DNA of 5,267 nucleotides from Saprospiraceae bacterium. GTDB lineage: Bacteria > Bacteroidota > Bacteroidia > Chitinophagales > Saprospiraceae. The notes under the pieces were generated by a model that was not told the origin of the DNA, ran no database searches, and worked only from the letters and a program-made list of their open reading frames with translations. The stretch covers positions 1 through 5,267 of the forward strand of contig JALZVN010000130.1 of NCBI GenBank assembly GCA_023299965.1. Direction: 5' to 3'. Made by a program: the position numbers and the translations under genes. Of this stretch, positions 1-5,168 are shown piece after piece (position 1 is the stretch's first letter; every line of letters begins with the position of its first letter).

Positions 1-126
1 TAGATTCATGTCTTGCACCTCTGGAAGTAGCACTTGGATGCTCGCCTCTGAGGCATGATCCTGCGCGTATCCCAGCTGGACAATTAGACTTAATACAAGG
101 AGGAGTAATAATTTTCCTGATTTCAT
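1..126 (-). CDS. Exported protein, N-terminal part only (runs off the left edge)
   Basis: The minus strand reads 42 codons from an ATG at 126 to the window edge without a stop. The N-terminus is a textbook secretion signal: MKSGK, then a run of leucines and valines (about residues 6-18), then a small-residue site L-G-Y-A before Q22. Signal peptidase I would probably cut after A21; no lipobox cysteine is present, so it is not a lipoprotein. The mature start (QDHASEASIQVLLPEV) carries no motif I recognise, so no function can be given. The product is expected in the periplasm, outer membrane or medium. A TTG-18 bp-TATATTTG promoter-like site lies upstream at 251-279. There is no evident Shine-Dalgarno sequence. 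I am confident in the reading frame because of the signal peptide, but the family cannot be named. Confidence 0.8.
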   Translation of the reverse strand, partial: MKSGKLLLLLVLSLIVQLGYAQDHASEASIQVLLPEVQDMNL

Positions 127-250
127 ATTTTTGCTTTTCGTGTGTTATGGTGTCTATGAACTGCCCTTGAGAGACGGGTATAGACTGTTATTTTCTAATA
201 TATACAAACATAGAACAGCGTAGCTATAGATTCGCTGCATAGTCCACAAC

Positions 251-279
251 CAAATATAAGCAAAACCAGTAGCTTTCAA
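251..279 (-). promoter_or_regulatory. Candidate Bacteroidetes-type promoter for the exported-protein gene
   Basis: On the minus strand, TTG (277-279) is followed after 18 bp by TATATTTG (251-258). This fits the known Bacteroidetes pattern TTG, 17-23 bp, TAnnTTTG. It would start RNA around position 244 and leave a leader of roughly 120 nt before the ATG at 126. A second -7-like box, TATGTTTG (205-212), lies nearer the gene but has no TTG at the right distance. Such boxes occur by chance in AT-rich DNA, so this is a pattern match only. Confidence 0.4.
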
Positions 280-333
280 GCTCAATTAGGATCAAATCTG
301 TAGCTTGGTGGAGTTTTGATGACAATGTTTTGG

Positions 334-481
334 GTGTCCCTCGATGAAAAATCGAGGCGGGCTATGCGCAGCTTGGCCCTTTAGCTTTCGCACCTATCAC
401 CGCACGGGCTGGAGCACTGGACTTGATCTTCCGCTATCGCTCCAGTCAAGTCCAGTACCCCACTGCTACTATCCCTGACAC
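334..481. repeat. Folded intergenic repeat-like element with a closing stem
   Basis: This stretch is clearly richer in G and C than its surroundings and has no credible ORF. Its ends pair: GTGTC (334-338) with GACAC (477-481). Inside are a 7-bp hairpin (339-345 with 351-357, loop GAAAA), a GGGC/GCCC stem (359-362 with 376-379), and an 11-bp perfect stem (416-426 with 446-456). The general plan, a GGGYGT-CCC head and a GCTAC-ATCCCT-ACAC tail around a variable palindrome, resembles intergenic palindromic repeats that I recall from Bacteroidetes genomes; that likeness is from memory. It could be a mobile palindromic repeat, an RNA, or a transcription end. The active strand cannot be told from the sequence. 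Confidence 0.6.
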
Positions 482-689
482 GGGTTGGTTGAGATGTATG
501 GGGTTATACCATTTGTTTTGGGATTATTGGGTATATTTAGAAGTCTGATATAATACTAGAATCACATAACTTATGAGTTAATAATAATTTCATATTGCAA
601 GACAAGAAAAACAGGTTATAAATCAGTAATTAAATAAAAACGAAGAATAAATTGTAGATAAGCTTCGATCTTAAATCAAAGTACTCTTG

Positions 690-704
690 TACGTTAGTAA
701 CGTA
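690..704. promoter_or_regulatory. Perfect 15-bp palindrome, possible operator
   Basis: TACGTTA and TAACGTA face each other around a single central G, giving a perfect 7+1+7 dyad. It ends 58 bases before the ATG at 763. The spacer is too short for an RNA hairpin of full length, so a binding site for a dimeric DNA-binding protein fits better than a terminator. No regulator gene of obvious match is in the window, and no clear promoter was found beside it. Confidence 0.4.
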
Positions 705-762
705 TCAGAGGAAATAAAAATTAACTTATAGCAAAGCAAGTGCAACAATTATTTTTATTACA

Positions 763-1299
763 ATGACAAAAACAATTAATCTAAGCTATATAAGGAATGA
801 CCTAAAAATCATCTGTACAAGGTTATTAGACTATAGCTTTCCTAAAAAAACGCACCTAGTACTCATCTTGATTGGAATAGCTTTGTTTTTATTTGGGCTA
901 TATCTCGTTTATGAAGATGATTCGTACATCATGAATTTCTTAGTATTAACTGCATTTTTAGGGCTTGCCATTTGGCACTATATCAGAGACTGGATTAGGT
1001 ACAAAAGCGGTCAACAATTTATTGAACACTTTCTAAATGTACATGATGACATGCAAATTTTCAAATTGGTATATGACCATGAAGGAATTTCACAAATCAG
1101 CAGCCATACTAAAGTGGATGTAAAATGGAACAATGCAAAACAAATAGAAGTGGATACTGACTTCATTTATGCACGAGAGAGTGATGAAAAGATTATCATA
1201 ATCCCATCTAGCTTTATGGAAGATGAAAAGTTTGAAGAGCTGAAGGAATTTATGGATAATGTGGATCAGCGTTTGATGGATGAAAAGATGGAGAATTAA
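763..1299 (+). CDS. Two-helix membrane protein with YcxB-like C-terminal domain
   Basis: The 178-residue product has a short charged N-terminus, two hydrophobic helices (about residues 31-50 and 55-75) joined by an acidic turn, a basic segment (R75-K81), and a soluble domain (about 95-170). That domain carries the features of YcxB-like proteins: beta-type segments, W122 in a VKW turn, an alternating segment ending in IIIIP (144-148), then an acidic helix. Both ends of the hairpin probably face the cytoplasm, placing the domain there. YcxB-like domains have no established biochemical role, so none is claimed. The gene stands alone on the plus strand with long non-coding DNA on both sides. The upstream sequence is A/T-rich without a Shine-Dalgarno site, as is usual in Bacteroidetes; a 15-bp palindrome at 690-704 may control it. 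The gene call is firm and the family assignment moderate. Confidence 0.8.
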   Translation: MTKTINLSYIRNDLKIICTRLLDYSFPKKTHLVLILIGIALFLFGLYLVYEDDSYIMNFLVLTAFLGLAIWHYIRDWIRYKSGQQFIEHFLNVHDDMQIFKLVYDHEGISQISSHTKVDVKWNNAKQIEVDTDFIYARESDEKIIIIPSSFMEDEKFEELKEFMDNVDQRLMDEKMEN

Positions 1300-1362
1300 C
1301 TTAAGGACACCTCTATTAATCCTAAAGAAAATTAGTTGGCGTTGAGCGTCATAGCTAACTGA

Positions 1363-1474
1363 TACCATTTAAAATGTAAAATGGTACTACATGCTGTCTC
1401 CAATTTTCGACAGTTCCTTTCCAATATTGATTCGCCGGATCAATATTCCCGCGCAGCGGGCGGTCAGCTTGACC
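1363..1474. repeat. Run of five consecutive hairpins upstream of the ABC pair
   Basis: Five inverted repeats follow one another. They are TACCATTT/AAATGGTA (1363-1370, 1379-1386), CTGTC/GACAG (1394-1398, 1409-1413), AATATTGAT/ATCAATATT (1423-1431, 1439-1447), CCCGC/GCGGG (1448-1452, 1456-1460) and GGTCA/TGACC (1462-1466, 1470-1474). The last three are packed almost edge to edge, and the GC-rich centre stands out from AT-rich flanks. No convincing coding frame covers it. The GGTCA-GCT-TGACC-AGAAT part recalls repeated end motifs of IS21-family elements, so it may be a worn insertion-sequence end. It could also be an intergenic repeat or a structured leader RNA for the downstream pair. Confidence 0.5.
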
Positions 1475-1600
1475 AGAATCATTTTTATCTAAGGGTACCC
1501 CTAAAATATTGCACGTCATTTCAAACAACAAATGCTATAACTCCTCCCCTAGTACAACCATATCTTGTCAAAATAGCTCTTTATTTAAAACTAGCTAAAA
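1475..1600. other. Non-coding remainder of the gap before the ABC pair
   Basis: Apart from an 8-bp palindrome GGGTACCC (1493-1500), this AT-rich stretch shows no gene, no clear promoter with both TTG and TAnnTTTG, and no terminator. The promoter of the ABC pair is expected here or further upstream but was not identified. The part of the gap before the hairpin run (1300-1362) likewise holds only a weak wobble-containing stem (GGCG 1338-1341 with CGTC 1347-1350) and no recognisable terminator for the 763-1299 gene. Confidence 0.4.
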
Positions 1601-1903
1601 ATGGTGCAAAGCCTCAAATTAGGTCTGATCTATTCGAAGGATTTTTTTGTATTTTCTGGAATCATCACGCTGCTCAGTTTCATACTATTTATACAACTTG
1701 GAACCAGCAGTTTGACAGTCTTGATTTGGTTCAAGGTGGTAACTAACGCTGTTGGGATCTTTGTACATCACAACAGGAAGCAGAAAGAATACTTCTTCTA
1801 CATGAATATTGGACTTGGCAAAAGAGAACTTATATCCTATGCTATAATATCGGATCTAGCCATTTGGATAATTGGAATCACGATTTTAATTAAACTTTTC
1901 TAA
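1601..1903 (+). CDS. Small three-helix membrane protein, putative mini-permease of an ABC complex
   Basis: The 100-residue product has three hydrophobic helices (about residues 15-34, 38-56 and 77-98). A basic, aromatic cytoplasmic-type loop (about 58-76) contains HHNRKQKEYFFYMNIGLGKR. The start is fixed closely, because an in-frame TAG lies at 1592-1594 just before the ATG. The stop overlaps the start of the ABC ATPase gene (TAATG, one shared base), which strongly suggests translational coupling and a joint complex. From memory, Bacteroidetes encode similar proteins of about 95 residues beside LptB-like ATPases, with a conserved Y-x-N-x-G-x-K loop, so this is probably complete rather than a fragment. 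That loop would be the natural place for contact with the ATPase. An ordinary ABC permease half has about six helices; this is half of that. The substrate is unknown, and a remnant of a larger permease cannot be fully excluded. Confidence 0.8.
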   Translation: MVQSLKLGLIYSKDFFVFSGIITLLSFILFIQLGTSSLTVLIWFKVVTNAVGIFVHHNRKQKEYFFYMNIGLGKRELISYAIISDLAIWIIGITILIKLF

Positions 1904-2556
1904 TGAGGGAATCCATAGATATAGATAGTGTCTTTTTAGCATTCGGGACGGTAAAGATTTTGAGAGGTGTCAATATTCATCTTGCGCAAAATAGTATAAC
2001 AGGTCTGCTGGGAAGGAATGGTAGTGGCAAATCCTGCTTCTTAAAAATTATAACAGGATCACTAATCCCACAGTCCAAACACATAAAATATAAAGGCAAA
2101 AAGATAGATAATCTCTATACTATAAAAGGACTCATAAATTATCTCCCCCAACACGAATGCCACCCTAAATCATTGACTTTAGGAAAATTAGTTCACTTCT
2201 ATGATGTTGAGGCAAATTTTTTGATTCAGAGTTATCCTGTATTTTCCAAAAATATGGATCGCAAATTTTCAGACTTATCCGGTGGCGAAAGAAGAATTGT
2301 CGAAGTACTTTTGGTTTTGGAGTCAAAGACAAAATTTACAATCCTTGACGAACCCTTCTCTCATATAATGCCCAAAGATATTGGCATGATTAAAAAAAGA
2401 ATAATGGAGTTGAAATCAAAAAAAGGAATTGTGCTTACTGATCATCAATACAGAAATATTCTTGAACTATCAGATGACCTGTACTTCATGAAAGATGGAT
2501 CACTGAAAAGCATTGCTTCTGAGCAAGACCTCAAAAAGCATGGATACATTAGGTAG
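1903..2556 (+). CDS. LptB-like ABC transporter ATP-binding protein
   Basis: This is a single, short ABC ATPase domain of 217 residues with every hallmark in order. The A-loop region is near residue 14. Walker A is GRNGSGKS (37-44), the Q-loop is Q83 in LPQH, the signature is LSGGE (125-129), Walker B is FTILDEP (145-151) with catalytic E150, and the H-loop is H181 in TDH. The C-terminal part (DDLYFMKDG, 191-199) is as in LptB-type ATPases. It should hydrolyse ATP at the inner face of the cytoplasmic membrane and drive the small three-helix protein encoded directly upstream, whose stop overlaps this start by one base. One oddity is the D-loop, which reads FSHIMP (152-157), with methionine where LptB-like proteins usually have aspartate. 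Being LptB-like does not make it LptB, since no lipopolysaccharide-transport genes are near. The substrate is unknown and could equally be a lipid, a peptide or a signal to another membrane protein. Confidence 0.93.
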   Translation: MRESIDIDSVFLAFGTVKILRGVNIHLAQNSITGLLGRNGSGKSCFLKIITGSLIPQSKHIKYKGKKIDNLYTIKGLINYLPQHECHPKSLTLGKLVHFYDVEANFLIQSYPVFSKNMDRKFSDLSGGERRIVEVLLVLESKTKFTILDEPFSHIMPKDIGMIKKRIMELKSKKGIVLTDHQYRNILELSDDLYFMKDGSLKSIASEQDLKKHGYIR

Positions 2557-2630
2557 AGGAGACTATTACTTAGCTCAAAACGCCTTGATAAATCAATTCT
2601 CTTTAAATCACTTGAAGTATACTATCCTCT
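2555..2630. repeat. Imperfect inverted repeat spanning the convergent gene ends
   Basis: AGAGGA (2555-2560) pairs with TCCTCT (2625-2630). Further in, A2562 pairs with T2623, TAT (2564-2566) with ATA (2619-2621), and ACTT (2568-2571) with AAGT (2615-2618), giving about 14 pairs around a loop of 43 bases. The left arm starts inside the stop codon of the ABC ATPase gene, and the right arm ends two bases from the stop codon of the opposite gene. No T-run follows on either strand, so it is not a standard intrinsic terminator, though it may protect or end both messages. Confidence 0.3.
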
Positions 2631-2631
2631 G

Positions 2632-3573
2632 CTAATACGGTACTCCTAACTCCTTTCTAATGCTTTTGTATTTCTCGGCATTATAGTTCCAGTAGTCTAT
2701 GCTTTTAGCCTGATCTAATACTGCTACAGTCGTTAACTTCTTATTCGGAGCTCGCTTGTCGGCATAGGTCTCTTCCCACTTCACTATTTCATGAGGAAAC
2801 GTAGCGTTAAAAGTAATCGCTAGCGTCCTATCTCTTTTTGGGTAGGTTAAAGTATAAATAGATTCCTGAGCACCTAGTTCAAGAGAAGCTGTTGCCTTTT
2901 CTGGTTTGAACTCATGCTGCTCTAATCTTGTATAGTACAATCCAGGAATAATATCTATCTCTCCTGTCGGAAGATTCTTGTGGTCTATACGAATACGAGA
3001 CCATATTTCATCTTCTGTGAATATGGTTGGTAAAGTAAATTGCTGATCACCTTCTTCTTCAAAATAAGAATAAGATACTACATCATATTTATTATTCTTT
3101 CTATTCATTTGAGAAAAAATATGACCACACCACTCTTGACCAGATGCTGAAGCTTTAGACATCCCTTGTGCCTCCTTTAGAGGCGTAAAAGTGGACAGCA
3201 TCATTGAGTAAGGATAAATTCCTGTACCAAACTTTTTTAGAAAATTCATCTTGAGAACTGGAGTGTGTTTACTTGTATTCTTGTAACTATCTGGCTTTAC
3301 GCCTTCTTTCTCTAAAAACGGTTCTGTAACAAATATCACGGTGGCAGTACCTTCATGATATTCTCCATAACGCGCCTGGGTTAGCTTATAAGTACGGATT
3401 TCAGCTTTATCGTTATACCAATAAGCCCTGAATGTAGTATCTTTTAACACATTAATTTCTTCTCCCGATATCGGAGAATGACTGCTATCTGGACCTGATT
3501 TAAAGGCACAAATGCCAGCAGATAGCCCAACCAAAATGAATGCTGAAAAGACGAACTTACTTATGTTATTCAT
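2632..3573 (-). CDS. Exported protein of unknown function (family often named 'septum formation inhibitor Maf')
   Basis: The 313-residue product begins with an export signal: MNNISK, a hydrophobic stretch (about residues 7-21), then I-C-A before F24. C22 is preceded by isoleucine, which is poor for a lipobox, so cleavage after A23 by signal peptidase I seems likelier than lipidation. The rest has no catalytic motif that I recognise. It contains E-x-L-x-A-R-Y-G-like and EGDQxF elements, a QEWCGH segment (about 146-151) and a tyrosine/tryptophan-rich C-terminus, all mainly beta-type. From memory, close relatives in Bacteroidetes carry the database name 'septum formation inhibitor Maf'. No Maf/HAM1 nucleotide-phosphatase motif is visible and true Maf proteins are cytoplasmic, so I consider that name misleading. 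The gene lies 64 bp downstream of the sigma-factor gene on the same strand and could share its transcript. It converges on the ABC ATPase gene. Confidence 0.85.
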   Translation of the reverse strand: MNNISKFVFSAFILVGLSAGICAFKSGPDSSHSPISGEEINVLKDTTFRAYWYNDKAEIRTYKLTQARYGEYHEGTATVIFVTEPFLEKEGVKPDSYKNTSKHTPVLKMNFLKKFGTGIYPYSMMLSTFTPLKEAQGMSKASASGQEWCGHIFSQMNRKNNKYDVVSYSYFEEEGDQQFTLPTIFTEDEIWSRIRIDHKNLPTGEIDIIPGLYYTRLEQHEFKPEKATASLELGAQESIYTLTYPKRDRTLAITFNATFPHEIVKWEETYADKRAPNKKLTTVAVLDQAKSIDYWNYNAEKYKSIRKELGVPY

Positions 3574-3637
3574 AGGTATTAAAAATTTAAGAGTACGATC
3601 ATAATCGACTTACTAGATGATCTCCTTTTAAAGAAAA

Positions 3638-4510
3638 TTAAAGATCAATGACCCATTTGATTAAATCGTGATTAAAAATTTCATTTACAATTTTCGAGGC
3701 TTGTATTGGATCTTGCATGGGATGAGTTAGAAATATTTTTCTATTGAGTTCTTCGACTGCGTCAGTGATATTTACGGCCTCTGTTTTCGATAAATCACTT
3801 ATTTTAGATCGATATCTAGTATTAAATTGCAGATTGTCAGGGTCTACTTTACCTGCTTTGATATAGCCTTTAGTCTTTTTTGAACAACGACAAGGATTAT
3901 TTTTATTTACCAAGCCACATCTATTATTCATCCATTGGTTGATATCCTTTCTTGCCCTCATTAGCTTTACTCTAAAATTTCCAGGCGTAATGTCTAGAAT
4001 TTCACCTCCTAAATTATGGTCTACATCAAACAATTCTCCGAGGATATAAACCATTCGTTGATCTTTTGATAAGCACATCAACATACCAGAAGTACAGCTG
4101 ATCCTTAGCTCTTCAATAGTTTCCTTCATTTCGCTCAATTCTTGTTCATTTAGATCAGCATTAGGCATAGCATCTATGCTATTGAAGTAGCTTTCAAAAT
4201 CAACAATACTAAATTTTGAGCTTTGCTTTTTTTCATTTAAAAAGTGATTAACCGTAATGCGGTATAACCACGTTCTAAAGTTACTATTACCATTGAATTG
4301 TGATAGGCTAGTGATCGCCTTTATAAACGCCTCTTGCGTTAGATCTTCCGCATCTTGAGTGCTACTAGTCATCTTTAAGGCAAGGTTATACACAAAGAGT
4401 TGATGACGAACAACTAAATTCTGCAAGGCTCTCTTATCCCCCTTAACGCCCATTTCAACAAGTGAAACATCTTTGTAATCTGAATATTGCTTAGCGAATG
4501 GATTATCCAT
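3638..4510 (-). CDS. Sigma-70 family (ECF-type) RNA polymerase sigma factor with cysteine-bearing C-terminal extension
   Basis: This 290-residue protein should guide RNA polymerase to a set of promoters. Region 2 covers about residues 17-98, with DAEDLTQEAF (53-62) and the promoter-melting segment FRTWLYRITVN (78-88). Region 4, a helix-turn-helix for the -35 element, covers about 145-195 and includes LGGEILDITPGNFRVKLMRA. There is no region 1 or 3, as in ECF sigma factors. Those are usually near 180-200 residues; here about 95 more follow. They begin with C198 and the pair C207/C209 (CGLVNKNNPCRC), then a basic segment, and end in a helical tail. I recall this cysteine segment in other Bacteroidetes sigma factors. 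A metal- or redox-sensing role is inference. No anti-sigma gene is adjacent, so the tail may do the controlling itself. Neighbours on the same strand are a DinB-family gene upstream and an exported protein downstream. Confidence 0.94.
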   Translation of the reverse strand: MDNPFAKQYSDYKDVSLVEMGVKGDKRALQNLVVRHQLFVYNLALKMTSSTQDAEDLTQEAFIKAITSLSQFNGNSNFRTWLYRITVNHFLNEKKQSSKFSIVDFESYFNSIDAMPNADLNEQELSEMKETIEELRISCTSGMLMCLSKDQRMVYILGELFDVDHNLGGEILDITPGNFRVKLMRARKDINQWMNNRCGLVNKNNPCRCSKKTKGYIKAGKVDPDNLQFNTRYRSKISDLSKTEAVNITDAVEELNRKIFLTHPMQDPIQASKIVNEIFNHDLIKWVIDL

Positions 4511-4562
4511 GATTTGAATTATTTAATGATTAAGAAGAATGTAGAATCCTTATTTGCATAGC

Positions 4563-4570
4563 CAAAATTA
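4563..4570 (-). promoter_or_regulatory. Possible promoter -7 box for the sigma-factor gene
   Basis: The minus strand reads TAATTTTG, an exact match to the Bacteroidetes TAnnTTTG box, 52 bases before the ATG at 4510 and just past the end of the DinB-family gene. No TTG is found 17-23 bp upstream, so the site is incomplete. If it is real, the sigma factor can be transcribed apart from the DinB-family gene. Confidence 0.3.
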
Positions 4571-4577
4571 TACCTGA

Positions 4578-5075
4578 TTAAAATAATTTATCATCCGCAG
4601 ATGATACATAGCTTGCAGGCACCATGTTATCATTAAGGCGTAAATAAACTCCTAGCTGAGCCCTATGGTGTATAGTATGATTCATCACATATCTGCGAAT
4701 AGCTGTTCTTTTTGTCCCTGAGAACAAAACCGTTTCCCCATTTCTCATAGTCCAAGCCTCCTCTAACTGCTCATTAGATGCATCTACTAGAGCTTTCTTT
4801 CCTATAGCAACATTAGCCTCAAATTGTTTTAGGATTTCTGCTTTTGACCCTATCGCAGCAGGTGGTGTAACTTTACTCCAATCCAATTCAACATTTTGAG
4901 TGATGACAGGTATCCAGCTAGATATAGGCAGCATATGATTTATTAACTGCTTAAAAGATTTTGACTTATTGTGAGGTGAATAATCGAAAAGTTCCTCAGA
5001 AATAGTTTCCAAAAACCTTCTAGTGGTGTTCATTTCATCTTCAAATTCTTCTAAGATAATATTGCTAAGCTTCAT
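4578..5075 (-). CDS. DinB-family four-helix metal-binding protein
   Basis: The 165-residue product has the length and pattern of the DinB/YfiT-like four-helix bundle. Three histidines are placed to bind one divalent metal: H47 in the second helix (QLINHM), and H133 and H137 in the H-x-x-x-H-R-x-Q-L-G-x-Y-L-R motif of the last long helix. In this superfamily, members act as thiol-dependent transferases or hydrolases, and many have no known substrate; the protein should be cytoplasmic. It is not DNA polymerase IV, which unfortunately shares the name DinB. A terminator-like hairpin at 5105-5145 separates it from the upstream dehydrogenase gene. The sigma-factor gene follows 67 bp downstream. The short C-terminus after residue 150 (VPASYVSSADDKLF) is typical of Bacteroidetes members. 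The family call is firm; the substrate is unknown. Confidence 0.92.
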   Translation of the reverse strand: MKLSNIILEEFEDEMNTTRRFLETISEELFDYSPHNKSKSFKQLINHMLPISSWIPVITQNVELDWSKVTPPAAIGSKAEILKQFEANVAIGKKALVDASNEQLEEAWTMRNGETVLFSGTKRTAIRRYVMNHTIHHRAQLGVYLRLNDNMVPASYVSSADDKLF

Positions 5076-5104
5076 GATTGTTATTTAAAGTCCAAATATT
5101 AGAG

Positions 5105-5145
5105 AAAAAGGTGCCTAAAGACTGTTGTACACTCCCTAGACACCT
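5105..5145 (-). terminator. Intrinsic terminator after the dehydrogenase gene
   Basis: On the minus strand AGGTGTCTA (5145-5137) pairs with TAGGCACCT (5117-5109), nine pairs including one U-G wobble, around a 19-base loop. The stem is followed by TTTT then CTCT. It sits 24 bases past the stop codon of the reductase gene and before the DinB-family gene, as expected of a terminator that separates the two units. The loop is long and the U-run short, so leakage is likely. Confidence 0.6.
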
Positions 5146-5168
5146 CCATCAATTTGGCTTAATTTAGT

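Noticed and set aside
334..481. tRNA, CRISPR or integron attachment site in the GC-rich block
   Set aside because: There is no cloverleaf with a T-arm, no evenly spaced direct repeats, and no integrase gene or attC-type core sites in the window.
512..539. TTTG-16 bp-TATATTTA as promoter of the 763-1299 gene
   Set aside because: The -7 box lacks the final G, the spacer is at the short limit, and the leader would be over 200 bases. It is too weak to list.
1090..1368. Minus-strand open frame of 92 codons
   Set aside because: It lies mostly opposite the YcxB-like gene and is rich in isoleucine, phenylalanine and histidine, as expected of the reverse of an AT-rich gene.
1387..1482. Minus-strand 31-codon frame within the hairpin array
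   Set aside because: It is short, made wholly of inverted-repeat sequence, and has no start context or recognisable product.
1381..1746. Plus-strand open frame of 121 codons
   Set aside because: It runs through the hairpin array and overlaps the small membrane-protein gene in another frame. The composition is unlike a protein (no domain, mixed low-complexity character), so it is probably an accidental frame across a repeat.
1903..2556. Calling the ATPase LptB itself
   Set aside because: It is shorter than LptB, has a changed D-loop, and none of the lipopolysaccharide-transport genes is nearby.
4578..5075. Calling the DinB-family protein DNA polymerase IV
   Set aside because: It is 165 residues with a three-histidine metal site of the DinB/YfiT bundle and has no polymerase motifs; the shared name is historical.
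5093..5101. Minus-strand TAATATTTG as promoter of the DinB-family gene
   Set aside because: It has three bases instead of two between TA and TTTG, and no TTG at the proper distance upstream.
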